Shown piece after piece: positions 40,205 to 51,000 of a stretch of 64,000 nt of DNA (the stretch's first letter is position 1; each line of letters begins with the position of its first letter). Position numbers and translations under genes: made by a program. Source of the DNA: Prorocentrum cordatum (lineage: Eukaryota > Sar > Dinophyceae > Prorocentrales > Prorocentraceae); the NCBI GenBank assembly GCA_963575745.1, contig CAUYUJ010021669.1, positions 1 to 64,000 of the forward strand. Reading direction: 5' to 3'. The notes below the pieces were generated by a model. It saw nothing but the letters and a program-made list of their open reading frames with translations, ran no database searches and had not been told where the DNA came from.

Positions 40205-43200
40205 TAACCGTGAGAAAAAACAACACGTAAAACACAACACGTAAACAACAAAACGTAAACGTGAGAGAAAAGACAACACGTAAAAACAACACGTGAAAAC
40301 AACACGCCAAAACAACACATAACACCAACACGTAAACACAACACGTAAAACACAACACCTAAAAACAACACTTACAAACAGTACGTAACAAACAACACGC
40401 AACAACACGCAAACACAACACGCAACAAACGCAATAACCAAACCAAAACAACGCCAGGAGAAAACGTAGAAAACAACACGTACAAACATAAAACTTTACA
40501 ACAACACGTAACAACCGCACGTACAAACAACACGTAAACACAACACGCAATAACAACACGTAAACACAGCACGTGAAAACAATGATAACACAACATGCAA
40601 ACGAGAGAGAACATAACAACACGTAAAAACAACACGCAATGACAACGCGCAAAAACAACACGTATAAACAATATGTAAAACAACACGTAACAACACATAC
40701 AACAACAACACGTAAAACACAACCCGTAAAAACAACACGTGATCACAACACGTAGAACCAACAAGCAAACACAACACGCAAAAACAACACGCAACAAAGC
40801 AAAACAAACCAATGACAGAAGAAAACGTCGAAAACGAAACATAACACATAACACATGAAAACACCACGTAAAAAACAACACGCAAAAACAACACGTAACA
40901 ACAACACGTAAAAGCAACACGTAAAAACAACACGCACAACAGCACGTAAAAACAGCACGTAAACGTACGGCAAACAACAGAACATCAAAAAACAACACGT
41001 AGAAACTACACGCAAAAACAACACGTTGGAAAAACATGTTAAACCAACACTTAAAACAACACGTACAATCACCACGCACAGCCAACACGCAAAACCAACA
41101 CGAAACGAACGCAAAACCAGAAGAAAACAATAATCGAAACAACACGTAAACAAAGAAGACGTAACAACAACACGCACAAAAAAACACGCAAACACAACAC
41201 CTAGACACAACGCGTGAACACAACACGTAAAGCACAACACGTAAAACCAACACGTAATCGACAACACGCAAAAACAACACACAAACACATCACTTAAAAC
41301 AACACGTAAACTCAACACGTAAAACCAATACGTAAAAACAACACGCACAACCAGCACATAAAAACAACACGTAAAAACAAACGCAAAAAAACAACACGCA
41401 AGAACAAAACAAAACAACACAATGACGAAAAAAAACGTCGAAACAACACGTAAAAAGAGAAAACGTAAAAACAACATGTAAAACAATGCGTACAAACATC
41501 ACGTAACAAACACTTGAAAAGAAAACGTAAAATCGACCCGCAAAAACAACACGTCAAAACAAAAGGAGGAGAAGGAGGAGGAGTTGGAGAAGGGCGTGTG
41601 TGTTGTGGGCGTGTGTGGTGTGTGTGTGTGTGTGTGTTGTGTGTTGTGTGTGTGTTTTTACGTGTGGTTTTAAGTGTGTGGTTTTACGTGTGGTGTTACG
41701 TGTTGCTTTTACGTGTTGCTTTTACGTATTGTTTTTACGTGTTGTTTTTACGCGTTGTTTTTACGTGTTGTTTTTGCTTGTTGTTTCTGTGTTGTGTGTG
41801 TGTTGTGTTCTGCGTGTGTTGTGTGTGTCGTGTGCTTTTACGTGTTGTTTTTAGTGTTGTTTCTGTGTTGTGTGTGTTGCGGGCGTGTGTGTTGTGGGCG
41901 TGTGTTGTGTGTGTGTGTGTTGTGTGCTGTGTGTGTTGTTATGTGTGTGTTGTTATGTGTGTGTGTGTTTTTACGTGTTGTTTTTACGTGCTAGCTTTAC
42001 GTAGTGTGTGTGTGTGTGTGTGTGTCGTGTGTGTTGTGTTTTTACGTGTTGTTTCTACGTGTTTCGTGTGTGTGTGTTGTGTTCTGCGTGTGTTCGGTGT
42101 GTGTGTGTGTGTTGTGTGTGTGTTGTTGCGTGTTGTTGTTACGTGTTGTTTCTGTGTTCTGTGTGTGTTGCGGGCGTGTGTTGTGGGCATGTGGTTTGTG
42201 TGTGTGTCGTGTGATTTGTGTGTCTGCTTTTACGTGTTGTTTTGACGTGTTGTTTTACGTGTTGTTTTTACACATTGTTTTTTTTACGAATTGTTTTTAC
42301 GCGTCGTCTCTGTGTTGTGTGTGTTGTGTTATTTTTGTGTTGTGTGTGCTTTTACGTGTTGTGTTTACGTGTTGCTTCTGTGTCGTGTGTGTTGCGGGCG
42401 TGTGGGTTATGGGCGTGTGTGTTGTGTGTGCGTGTCTGTTGTGTGTATTGTGTATTGTGTGTTTTTACGTGTTCTTTTTACGCGTTCTTTTTACGTGTTG
42501 TGTGTGTTGTGTTGTGTGTTGTGTGTGTGTGTTGTGTGTGTGATGTGTGTGGTTGTACGTGTTGTTTGTATGTGTGTTACGTGGTGTTTCTGTGTTGTGT
42601 GTGTTGCGGGCGTGTGTGTTGTGGGCGTGTGTGTTGTGTGTTGTGTGTATTGTGTGTTGTGTAATTGTTCATGTTGTTTTGACGTGCTGTTTTACGTGCT
42701 GGTTTTACGTGTTGTTTCTGTGTCGTGTGTGTTGTGGGCGTGTGTGTGTTGCCTGTGTGTGTTGTGTGTGTTGTCTGCGTGTGTTGTGTTGTACGTGTGT
42801 GTTTTTAAGTGTGTGTGTGTGTGTGTGTTTTATGTGTTGTTTTTACGTGCTGTTTCTGTGTTGTGTGTTGTGGGCGTATGTGTTGTGGGCATGTGTGTTG
42901 TGTGTGTTGTGTGTTGTGTATGTGTGTCTTTACATGTTGTTTTTACATGTTGTGTTTACGTGTTGTGCCTGTGTCATGTGTGCTGTGGGCGTGTGTGTGT
43001 GTGTTGCGCGTGTTGTGTGCTGTGTGTGTTGTTTGTGTTGTGCGTGCTGTGTGTTTGTACGTGTGTGTTTTTACGTGGTGTTCTTACGTGTTGTGTTTTT
43101 ACGTGCTGTATGTACGTGTTGTTTTTACGTGTTGTTTCTGTGTCGTGTGTGTTGTGCGCGTGTGTGATGTGGGCGTATGTGTTGTGTGTGTGTTGTGTGT

Positions 43201-44076
43201 TGTGTGTGTTGTGTGTGTGTTGTGTGTATTGTGTGTTTGTACGTGTTGTTGTTTTACGTGTGCTCGTACGTGTTGTGTTTACGCGTTGTTTTTGTTACGC
43301 ATTGTTTTACGTGTTGTTTTTTACGTGTTGTTTCTGTGTCGTGTGTGTTGTGAGAGTGTGTGTGTGTTGTGTGTTGTGTGTGTTGTGTGTTGTGCGTTTT
43401 TGTGATATGTGTGCCTTTACGTGTGTGTTTACGTGTTGTGTGTACGCATTGTTTTTACGTGTTGTTTTTACGTGTTGTATATATGTGTTGTTTTTACGTG
43501 TTGTTTCTGTGTCGTGTGTGTTGTAGGCGTGTGTGTTGTGGGCGTGTGGGTTGTGGGCGTATGTGTTGTGTGTGTGTGTGTGCGTGTGTGTGTGTTGTGT
43601 GTGTTGTTTTACGTGTTGTGTGCGTTGTGTGTTTTGTGTGTGTGTGTTGTGTGTTGTGTGTGTTGTGTGTCTTTTGTGTGTTGTGTGTGTTGTGTGTGTT
43701 GTGTGTTGGGTGTGTCGTGTGTGATGTTTGTGTGCGTGTTGTGTGAGTTGTATGTTGTGTGTTGTGTGTGTGTTGTGTGTTGTGTGTGCGTGTGTGTGTG
43801 TTGTGCGTGTGTGTTGTGTGTATTTGTGTGTATTGTGCGTGTGTCGTGTGTATGTGTGTGTCGTATGTGTATTTGTGTGTATTTGTGTGCTGTGTGTATT
43901 TGTGCGTGTTGTGTGTATTTGTGTGTTGTGTGTATGTGTGTGTGTGTTGTGTGTATGTGTGTGTCTGTGTGTGTCGTGTTTACGTGCTGTTTTTACGTGT
44001 TGTTTTCTTCTCACGTTTACGTGCTGTTTTTACGTGTTGTTTTTTCTCACGGGTGACATTTATTTTCTCACGGTTA
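40205..44076. repeat. Giant 3.9-kb inverted repeat of AACACGT satellite
   Basis: Left arm (40,205-41,558) is an array of AAAACAACACGTAAAA words. Right arm (about 41,600-44,076) is the complementary TTTTACGTGTTGTTTTTACG array grading into GTGTGTTGTG. The outer ends are inverted repeats: TAACCGTGAGAAAAAACAAC at left, and the complement of TTTTCTCACGGGTGACATTT...TTTTCTCACGGTTA at right. The centre (41,559-41,600) is a small GGAGGAG spacer. Frames are Val/Cys/Phe strings and not genes. Confidence 0.85.
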
Positions 44077-44080
44077 AGAA

Positions 44081-44287
44081 CTACCGCTTCCTAAGGGGGC
44101 AGACAAATCCATCACCAGGAGAACCACCCCGACGAGCAAAGCCGTTCAGTAAACGCACCCGAGACGAGGCGCGGAGTCTGCGTCCGCGCGCGGGGGCGCG
44201 GGCGCGCGCTGCGAGGGCGTCGGCGGGGGGGCTGGAGCCCCATCCCTTGGTATCTAAGAGGTCCTTCTCGCACTCCGGGTCAGTCAT
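44081..44287 (-). CDS. Possible short frame, unknown (weak)
   Basis: Minus-strand frame of 68 codons starting MTDPECEKDLLDTKGWGS. Balanced residues at the start, Arg/Ala-rich afterwards. It begins in a GAC/GTC triplet run. No family; listed only because the region is otherwise empty. Confidence 0.15.
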   Translation of the reverse strand: MTDPECEKDLLDTKGWGSSPPADALAARARAPARGRRLRASSRVRLLNGFARRGGSPGDGFVCPLRKR

Positions 44288-44477
44288 CGTCGTCGTCGCC
44301 GTACTTGTCGTCCCATCTCCTCCAGGACGAACAGGGCAGGGCAGGGCTGTCTAGAAACGCCCCGGGCCGTGTGGTCAACGCCAATCGTCGGGCTCTGGCG
44401 CCAGGTGGTGGTTCCTCCCTTGAATCTTGGGGCCCTCGTGGCCCGTCCTGGACCCCCTTTTCGGTGGCTCTTTGAAG

Positions 44478-44681
44478 GGCAACGATAGGGGGGGGCTGGC
44501 ATAGGGGGGGATGCATCGACCTGGAATCGGCGATGCATCGCCGATAGATCGGCGATAGGCCCCCGATAGTGAATCCGCACCTCCTTGGGCAGGTTGGGGC
44601 TATCGGGCCCCTATCGGCGATCAATGGGCGACTCGGGGTCGATGCATCTCCCCCTATGCCTATCCCCCCCTATCATTGCCC
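44478..44681. mobile_element. 204-bp TIR element (MITE-like)
   Basis: Left end GGCAACGATAGGGGGGGG, GGCATAGGGGGGGATGCATC-GACC. Right end, complemented: GGCAATGATAGGGGGGGATA, GGCATAGGGGGAGATGCATC-GACC. The inverted repeats run over 40 bases. The centre has further palindromes (GCGATGCATCGC, CCGATAGATCGG, CCGATAG...CTATCGGG). The whole element can fold into one long hairpin. Single copy in the window. Confidence 0.8.
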
Positions 44682-44684
44682 CTG

Positions 44685-44920
44685 ACTCTTGAGCGGTGAG
44701 AACGCGATCTGGGAGCCGTCTGGGGAAATTCTTCTTGGGCCGAACTGGGGAGAGCCTGAAAATCCTTCGAAACCCACGGGGAATCGATAATTTTGGCCCC
44801 GTCGGGCCATCGTCGAGGTCGTCTTGGGCCGTCTCGCAAGCTTCCGGGCTTGGTTTCGGGCCCTCTGAGGTCGTTTGCGGGCTCGCTTGGGGTCCTCTTG
44901 GGCCGTTGGGGCACCCTCTT
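44685..44920 (+). repeat. G-rich block with AT-rich core
   Basis: CTTGGGCCGTCTCGCAAGC-type sequence with the core GAAACCCACGGGGAATCGAT-AATTTTGGCCC, a variant of the family cores. Confidence 0.55.
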
Positions 44921-44922
44921 GA

Positions 44923-45083
44923 TTCAGGAGGGAAAGAAACACACAGACACAATTAATCGTCGACTCCCAGGAAAATATGCAAAAATATGGGAAGTGGTGG
45001 GGAAGACAAAAACCCCGAAAATATGGGAAAATTGTGTGTATTTATTTGTGTGTATTTATTTGTGTGTTCCAGTTCCCCTTCAT
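44923..45083 (-). mobile_element. Family A element, copy 3
   Basis: Reverse orientation. TTCAGGAGGGAAAGAAACAC...AATTAATCGTCGACTCCCAG...GGGAAGTGGTGGGGAAGACA...TTGTGTGTATTTATTTGTGT...CCCCTTCAT. Best preserved of the three copies. Confidence 0.7.
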
Positions 45084-45099
45084 TGATCGCCTCTGAGCC

Positions 45100-45216
45100 G
45101 TCTGGGAGCCTTCTCGTGGCCGCCCTGGGAGCGCCGGCAACCGCCTGGGGCCACCCCGTGAGCTCTCCGGGAGCCACCGGGCTGCCCTGCTCGCACGCGC
45201 TGATCCTGGCACTGCA
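45100..45216 (-). CDS. PPR continuation after the 174-bp element (partial)
   Basis: The minus strand downstream of the TIR element reads ...CTGCAG then TGCCAGGATCAGCGCGTGC-GAGCAGGGC (ARISACEQG), the beginning of a PPR repeat, followed by SPVAPGELTG, where similarity is lost. If the 174-bp element is removed as an intron, the preceding exon (...EPNVIY) joins this one in the correct repeat register. The rest of the repeat is missing. Confidence 0.4.
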
Positions 45217-45390
45217 GTGTACACCCTGCGAAATGCTTAAGAAACCATGGGTTAAGAAATTCATAGTCTCAGAACGTGAATAAAAAACCCAGAATTTCTA
45301 TTCAAATCTTAGGGTTTACATTCAAACATTAAGAATAATCGAGACTCTGGCCGAAAATTTAAGTTTTCTTAAGCATCGCCTAAGGTGTAG
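45217..45390 (-). mobile_element. 174-bp TIR element (introner-like), copy 2, between PPR halves
   Basis: GTGTACACCCTGCGAAATGC-TTAAGAAA...TTTTCTTAAGCATCGCCTAA-GGTGTA. Same length as copy 1. It sits exactly where one PPR repeat ends (NVIY) and the next begins (ARISACEQG), which strongly suggests it is excised from the transcript. The splice donor would be non-GT, as is common in dinoflagellates. Confidence 0.75.
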
Positions 45391-45394
45391 TGTA

Positions 45395-45501
45395 GATGAC
45401 GTTGGGCTCTAACTTCTCTGACCGCATCTCGCTGAGCAGCGCCAGAGCCCGCTGCCACTGCTCGGCCTTCCCGCACGCGCTGATCCCAGCATTGTAGCTG
45501 A
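45395..45501 (-). CDS. PPR exon, one repeat
   Basis: One 35-residue repeat: SYNAGISACGKAEQWQRALA...MRSEKLEPNVI. The acceptor CAGCCCTAG follows the perfect hairpin CGTGGAC-TCC-GTCCACG (45,514-45,530). The 174-bp TIR element follows directly and the next repeat begins beyond it. Confidence 0.6.
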
Positions 45502-45513
45502 CTAGGGCTGACC

Positions 45514-45530
45514 CGTGGACTCCGTCCACG
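45514..45530 (-). promoter_or_regulatory. Hairpin before putative 3-prime splice site
   Basis: Perfect 7-bp arms CGTGGAC/GTCCACG, loop TCC. The arms differ from those at 7.8 and 30.7 kb while the downstream GGGTCAGCCCTAG is identical. Confidence 0.55.
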
Positions 45531-45965
45531 ACATCTTGCTGGAATGGTTCTCGGAGGAACGGCGCAGATTGTACCGAAAATCTACAAACACGGCGGCGGC
45601 TCGGGCGGCGGCAGCGAGACCGCGCCTTCGTGTCCGAGCTCTTGCAGCGCTCAAGCAGCTTGGCCCAGCGCACTGCTCGTTCACCCCCCTTCTATTGAGG
45701 ACAGTTTCGAAGTCTCTCGGGGATGTGCGTCGGAGTCGAAGCCCATCTGAGGCGTCTCAGGAGCGCTTGGGGAAGGGCTCGGGAGACCATCGGGGAAAGC
45801 CACCGAAAGCGCCGGGGAGGCTCGCAAGGATCTACAGGGAGGGCCCAAGAGAGCTTCAAGAAAATTCGAAATTCTGTAAAATGTTTAGAGAAACCGCTGT
45901 TGGGTAGGCCATCACCTCCGGGCGCGCCTTGATGGTGCGTTCCAGTCGCATCACCGCCAACGGGA
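45531..45965 (+). other. Unassigned sequence upstream of PPR exon
   Basis: Moderately GC-rich and non-repetitive; probably intron on the minus strand. Both strands are open for up to 130 codons without a known domain. Confidence 0.35.
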
Positions 45966-45968
45966 GGG

Positions 45969-46440
45969 TTTGTTCGCCATGTCCCATTCTGTTCGCCCAG
46001 AGGGTCTGTGGAGGCCTTCGGGCGAACAGAACGGGACAGGGCAAGGAATGAGGAAGACTTGTCCGAATCTCCTGGGCCCCCCAGGTGCTCGTCCGAAGAA
46101 TGCGGAGAGGTCCCAGGGTCATATCAATTGGCTGCTGTCCCAGGGGCCCGGTCTGCTTGGCCCGAAGAGTTTGCCAAGGCCCCTGGGGGAACAGAATGGC
46201 ACAACATATCGGGCAAAGGGGGGCGGTAGCTGGCCTGTCAGACCCGGCGTTCGTCTTCTGCCCAAGCGGCGCGGGGCCCACGGGCCCCAGGGTTGGCGGC
46301 CCGCTGGATTTCCTCTTGTTCGCCCACAGGGTTGGAGGAGGCCTCCAGGCGAACAGAATGGGGCAGGACAATGAATGTGGGAGACTTGTCGCAAGCTCCC
46401 AGCCCCCCCAAGTGTGCGCCCGAAGGGTGTGGGGCCGCGT
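45969..46440 (+). repeat. Two copies of a TTCGCCC...GGGCGAA segment
   Basis: GTTCGCCCAGAGGGTCTGTG-GAGGCCTTCGGGCGAACAG...GAGGAAGACTTGTC (45,969) and GTTCGCCCACAGGGTTGGAG-GAGGCCTCCAGGCGAACAG...GGGAGACTTGTC (46,318). Each starts with an inverted repeat TTCGCC/GGCGAA. A third partial copy (CTTGGCCCGAAGAGTTTGCC) lies at 46,157. Confidence 0.6.
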
Positions 46441-48540
46441 TGGCTCCCTCAAAGGACCGTCTTGGAGCCATCCATGCCCGTCTTGAGGGCGCCGTTTGCC
46501 GTGATGGGGCCGTCTTGGTTCGTCGTGGGCCCCTCATGGGCGCGTCCGTAGGCCGTCCTGGGCCCATCGAGTTCCTCGTGGGGCTGTCTTGGAGCCGTCT
46601 GGGATCGTGAGGGGGCCGCCTTGGAGTCGTCTTGGGCCCCTCCTGTGCGCCTCCTTGGGCCGTCCTGGGCCCAGCAGGGGCCGTGTTGGCACCCTCTTGG
46701 GGCTGTCTGTCTTGGAGCCGTCTTGAGCCGTCGCAGCGCGCCTTGGGTTGTGCTGGGTCCGTCTTGGCCCGTCTTGGGGCCTTCCTGGGCGTTTCCTCTG
46801 ACCCTCCTGGGACTTTCTGGGGCCTCTTGGTGCATCGGACCGCCGAAACGGCGGGAAACGCAAAGGGTGTCACAATAAACAATGGAAAATTAACGATTTT
46901 TGCCAACTGGGGCTCTCTTGCCATCTTGGCCCGTCTTGAGGCCCCGACCGGGCGCGTCCTTGGGCCGTCCTGGGCGCACCCTCCTGGGACCGTCTTGGAA
47001 TCGTCTTGGGCCGTCTTGAGCGCGCCTTGGGCCGTCCTGGGCCCGTCTGGGGCCGTGTTGGCACCCTCGCGGCGAGGAAGCTCGGAGGCGGGCTCGAGGC
47101 CTCTTTGGGGCCATTTTGGAAGCTGTCGGGGCCTCTGTTGGGGCCTCGTTTTGGGCTCCTTGGTAGCTTCCTGGGGCCTATTCGGGGGATTCTTGGCGGC
47201 CCCTTGAGGCCTCTTGGGGGCCTGTTTGGGCCTCCTGGCGGCCTCTTGGGGCGGAAGGCTCGGAGTTTCGGTCCGTGGTCCTTCTCTTGGCCCCCTCTTG
47301 GGCCTGTCTTCGGGCCATCGTGAGCCGTCTTGAGCGTCTCTTGGGTCGTCTTGGGGGCCCTCTTGGGCTGTCTTGGGGCGCTCTTAGAAACCTCTTGGGC
47401 CGTTCTGGGGCGCTCTTGGAGGCCTCTTGGGCCGTCTTCGAGCGTCGGAAAACGGAAAAGGCGAGAAGGCCAAAATCCTTCCAAAACCGTCGTAAAGCGG
47501 ATGATTTTGAGGCCCAAAACCGTCCAAAACCTCCTGAGGCGGTCCCCTCGTCCGCCCCCCTCGCTTCGAAGCAGTTTTTAAGCCCCGTGGCACCTCTTGG
47601 GGACCTCTTTTGGGCTCCTGGGTGCCTCTTGGGCCTTTCTGGGCTCGTCTATCGCGCCCCTTGGGCTGTCTTGGGGCCCCCTAGGGCCTTCTTGGGCGGT
47701 CCTCGGGCCGTCTTGGAGCCATCTTGGGCCGCTCTTCGGGCCATCTTGGGGTCCCGTTGGCCTGTCTTGGGCGCCTCTGGGGCCGTCCGGGGGCCGCCTT
47801 GGACCGTCTTGGGGCCCTCTTGGACCGTCTTGGGGTCCTCTTGGGGACCTCGTCGACGGTCTTGGAGCGGTCTTGGATGCCTCTGGGAGGGTTTCGGAGC
47901 GTCGGGAAGCCGAAAAAGCGAGGAAGCAAAAAACCTCGGGCAAACTAATGAAAATCAACGATTTTGGCCTCTCGGGCCTCTCCTGGTATGCCTCTTGGGA
48001 GGCCTATTGGGCCGTCTTGGCGAGCTCTGGGCGGTTCCTCGGGCCGTCTTGGAGCCATCTTGGGCCGCTCTTCGGGCCATCTTGGGGTTGCGTTGGCCTA
48101 TCTAGGGCGCCTCTGGGGCCGTCCGGGGGCCGCCTTGGACCGTCTTGGGGCCCTCTTGGACCGTCTTGGGGTCCTCTTGGGCACGTCTTCGACCGTCTTG
48201 GAGCGGTCTTGGATGCCTCTGGGAGGGTTTCGGAGCGTCGGGAAGCCGAAAAAGCGAGGAAGCAAAAAACCTCGGGCAAACTAATGAAAATCAACGATTT
48301 TGGCCTCTCGGGCCTCTCCTGGTATGCCTCTTGGGAGGCCTATTGGGCCGTCTTGGGGAGCTCTTGGGCCGTCTTGGGCCAATCTTGGGCGTCTTGGCCG
48401 GATCATTGCGCGTCTCGGGGCCCTCTTGGGCCGCCTTCGGGGCATCTTGAGCGGCTCGGAGCCGTCTTTTGGCCGTCGGGGCGGCCTCCGGAGCGTCTCG
48501 GAGCCGTTTCTAGTCATTTGGCTGGATTTCCTTCCGGCAC
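46441..48540 (+). repeat. G-rich CTTGGG field with four A-rich cores
   Basis: Cores at about 46,840-46,905, 47,430-47,515, 47,890-47,975 and 48,225-48,305 (CGGAAAGCCGAAAAAGCGAG type). The last two belong to a tandem duplication with a 336-base period (GGGCCGTCTTGGAGCCATCT at 47,705 and 48,041). 48,041-48,540 continues as a close match to 1-468. Confidence 0.8.
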
Positions 48541-48595
48541 GCGCTTCCTCCAGCCATATAGTATAGACTAGTGTGAACCCGTGGAAAATCCACGG
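48530..48595 (-). pseudogene. Degenerate PPR fragment with perfect hairpin
   Basis: Hairpin CCGTGGA-TTT-TCCACGG (48,579-48,595), then GTTCACACTAG, then a decayed PPR start (GGAGGAAGCGCGTGCCGGAA). Out of frame; near copy of 470-546. Confidence 0.5.
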
Positions 48596-48644
48596 CCCGC
48601 AGGTCCAGGCATTGGTCCCGAACGCGCACGTGTCGGAAGCGCTG

Positions 48645-49345
48645 AAAGCGTCGAAAGTAATGATTTGTCCTAGTCGCGCGAGGCCTGGGCGCGATTAGCA
48701 GAAACACGTAGGTTTTCAGACGCAATCAGAGTAAGGGGGCCCGAACGATCTTACAGAGTCCCTGTGCGCGAGAAGTTCGATGTGGGGGGTGGACGCATGG
48801 GGGCCAGAGTTGGGCGCTACGTTGGGGGGCCTCGTTTGAGGGCCACGTTCGGGGGTCTCGTCAGGGTGTCATGGTTGGGGCCAACGTTCGCGGCCCTGCC
48901 GGGGGCCATGTTTGGGGGCCGCGTGCGGGGTTCGGGGGCACATGTGACGGTCGCGTTTGAGGGTGTGGGGTTCGGGGGCAGATGTGATGGTCACGTTTGA
49001 GGGCTATGGTTGGGGGCTGTGTGTGTTGGGGCCACGTTTGGTGGCGCCTGGGGGCTACGCGTGGGGTTGACGTTCGGGGGCCACGCTTACTGGGGCGGTA
49101 GGGGCGACCTTCGGAGGTTTTGTGTGGGGGCCGCCTTTGGGGGTCCCGTTTGGAGGCCGCGCGTGGGGCCGACGTGTAAGGGGCCACGTCCAGGGGCGAT
49201 CTCAGAAAGCAGTCGGGGAGCCCCGGGGGCACTGCCCTGGAAGCGTGAAAAGGAATGGGTTTTTGCTAATCGCGCTGGGACTGGGCGCGATCAGCAAACT
49301 CAAGGGTTTTCAGGCACCGTCGGAGTGAAGGGGCCACGTTAGCGG
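48645..49345 (+). repeat. G-rich GGGGGCCACGTTTG block between two hairpin segments
   Basis: The segments at 48,645-48,760 and 49,255-49,345 share (C)TAATCGCGC...GGCGCGATYAGCA (an inverted repeat around TGGGACTG), then GTTTTCAGGC and GTAAGGGGGCC/GTGAAGGGGCC. Between them is a degenerate GGGGGCCACGTTTGGGG array. No gene. Confidence 0.6.
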
Positions 49346-50338
49346 GCCCGCGCAGGTTGGTCCTGGGGCCATCTCGGGGTTCTCGAGCCGTCGAGATGGC
49401 CGTCTCGAGAGCTCTGGCAGATCGAAGCCAGCAGAACCGAGACAGCAGCGGTGAGGCCTCCGATACAGCCAAGGGTGCGGGTGCTGGTATACGTAGGGCC
49501 CCCGAACCGGCTGTAGTGGCCTGCGGGCAATCTCGCCGCGGGCCTGGGTAATGGGTAAGAGATCTCGTGGATGTTGGTTGGGATCTCGTGGTTGGCCTCT
49601 CGGGAGCCTCTGGGAGACAGTTTGGGGGCTTCTTGGTAGCAGTTTGGGGGCGTCTTGGGGCCTCTTGGGCTCTCTTTGGGGGCCCCTTGGGGGTCTTTTG
49701 GGGCGCTTGGCGGCCTCTGGGGGGCCTCTTGGAGCCTCTTTGGGGCGTCCTGGGGCCTCCTGGGGATGTCTTGGGAGCGTCCCGGCGTTTCTTTGGGGCG
49801 TCTTGGGGCTTCCTGGGGGCCTCTCGGGGTGGAGGCCTCGATTTTTCGGTTCCGGGTCCCTGTCTTGGGCCTCCCTTGGGGCCTTCTTGGGGCCCTCTTG
49901 GGCCGTCTTGGGGCCCTCTTGGGCCGTCTTGGGGCCGTCTTGAAGGCCTCTTGGGCCGTCTTGGAACGGTCTTGGGGGCCTTTTGGGCGGCCGTGGAGCG
50001 TCGGAAAGCCGAAAAAGCGAGAAGGCCAGAAACATTGAAAAAAACAAAAGGATATTTACGATTTTGGCTTCTGCGGCCCCTCTTGGAGGTGCACTTCGAG
50101 CGCTGTGGGGGCCTCGTGGAGGCGTCTCGGGCCGTCTTGAAGGCGTCTTGAAGCATCTTAAGCGTCTCGGATACACTCTTGGGTCGTCTTGGGCCGTCTT
50201 CGGGACCTCCTGAGGCCGACTGGGGGCGATCTGGGAATCCTGGATCAGTCCGCGAGCGGTCCGGGGGCCTCCCGGGCCCGTCGGGCAGCGGCCCGGAGGC
50301 TCTCCGGGCGGCCCGCGAGCTCTCTGGGCGGCCCGGGG
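49346..50338 (+). repeat. Short unique stretch, then G-rich block with core
   Basis: 49,346-49,550 is unique without recognisable content. From 49,560 there are CTTGGG-family repeats with a core at 49,993-50,070 (GGAGCGTCGGAAAGCCGAAA...ATTTACGATTTTGGC). Confidence 0.6.
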
Positions 50339-50390
50339 CGCTACCACTGCTTGTACTTCTCGCACGCGCTTCGCCCGGAATAGTAGTACA

Positions 50391-50497
50391 GATGGCGTCG
50401 GGCTCCAACGTCGCCTCCTGTATCTCGCTCAGCAACGCCAGCGCCGGCTGCCACTGCCAGCCCTTCTCGCACGCGCTGATCCCAGCGCTGTAGCTGA
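50391..50497 (-). CDS. PPR exon, one repeat
   Basis: One 35-residue repeat: SYSAGISACEKGWQWQPALA...IQEATLEPDAI. Here the acceptor region has extra bases: GGGTCAGCCCTATTCATCCT-TTCAG before CTACAGC, so TTTCAG may be the splice site, unlike the CTAG of the others. After EPDAI a shifted trace of the next repeat (GAAGCGCGTGCGAGAAGTAC) persists to 50,345 in the wrong frame. Confidence 0.55.
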
Positions 50498-50517
50498 AAG
50501 GATGAATAGGGCTGACC

Positions 50518-50534
50518 CGTGGACTGCTTCCACG
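50518..50534 (-). promoter_or_regulatory. Hairpin before putative 3-prime splice site
   Basis: CGTGGA...TCCACG arms with a 5-base spacer (CTGCT on the plus strand), followed on the minus strand by GGGTCAGCCCTA. Confidence 0.5.
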
Positions 50535-50653
50535 ACGTCCGCTCGAGGTGGCAAGCGGTGTCTGGGCAAGCGTGCTCGCTTCTGCCTGGTGCCTTTTGCA
50601 ACCGCTTGGGCGCCTCTTGGAGGTCCTTTCGGCTTTCTTGCGGGCCTCTAGTG

Positions 50654-50804
50654 TTGGGCCTGTCCTCCTACAGGGGGATCTTCGACGAAAAACAAAAATA
50701 GGCAGACAATACTCCCAAATGTTCAACAAATAATAACAAAACATGGCCCCCGTACTATTCTTAGAATATCTTGGAATGCTCCTCCTGTAGAGGCACAGGC
50801 CCGA
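50654..50804 (+). mobile_element. GTCGGGCCTGTCC TIR element, 151 bp
   Basis: Left end TGGGCCTGTCCTCCTACAGG-GGGAT. Right end, complemented: TCGGGCCTGTGCCTCTACAG-GAGGAGC. Each end holds its own small hairpin (CCTGT...ACAGG). AT-rich interior (AAATGTTCAACAAATAATAA). No coding capacity. Confidence 0.8.
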
Positions 50805-51000
50805 CTTTGACTCCTGGGGGCCTCCTGGGCCGCCTCCGGGCGCCTCGTGTGCCGCCCTGGGGCTGTCCGCCTGGGCCCTTCGGGAGCGGGGGGCCGTCGA
50901 GGCCGCGCTCCGCAGCGCCAGCGCTGGCCACCACGCTCGGGCCCCCGCCCCGAAAGGCACCCCGAGGCCTCCGGCGACCTGCTTCCGATCGCCTTCCTCA

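Noticed and set aside
40359-44354. Val/Cys/Phe-rich frames resembling membrane proteins
   Set aside because: Translations of TTTTTACGTGTTG and GTGTGTTGTG satellite words; hydrophobicity is a by-product of T/G codons.
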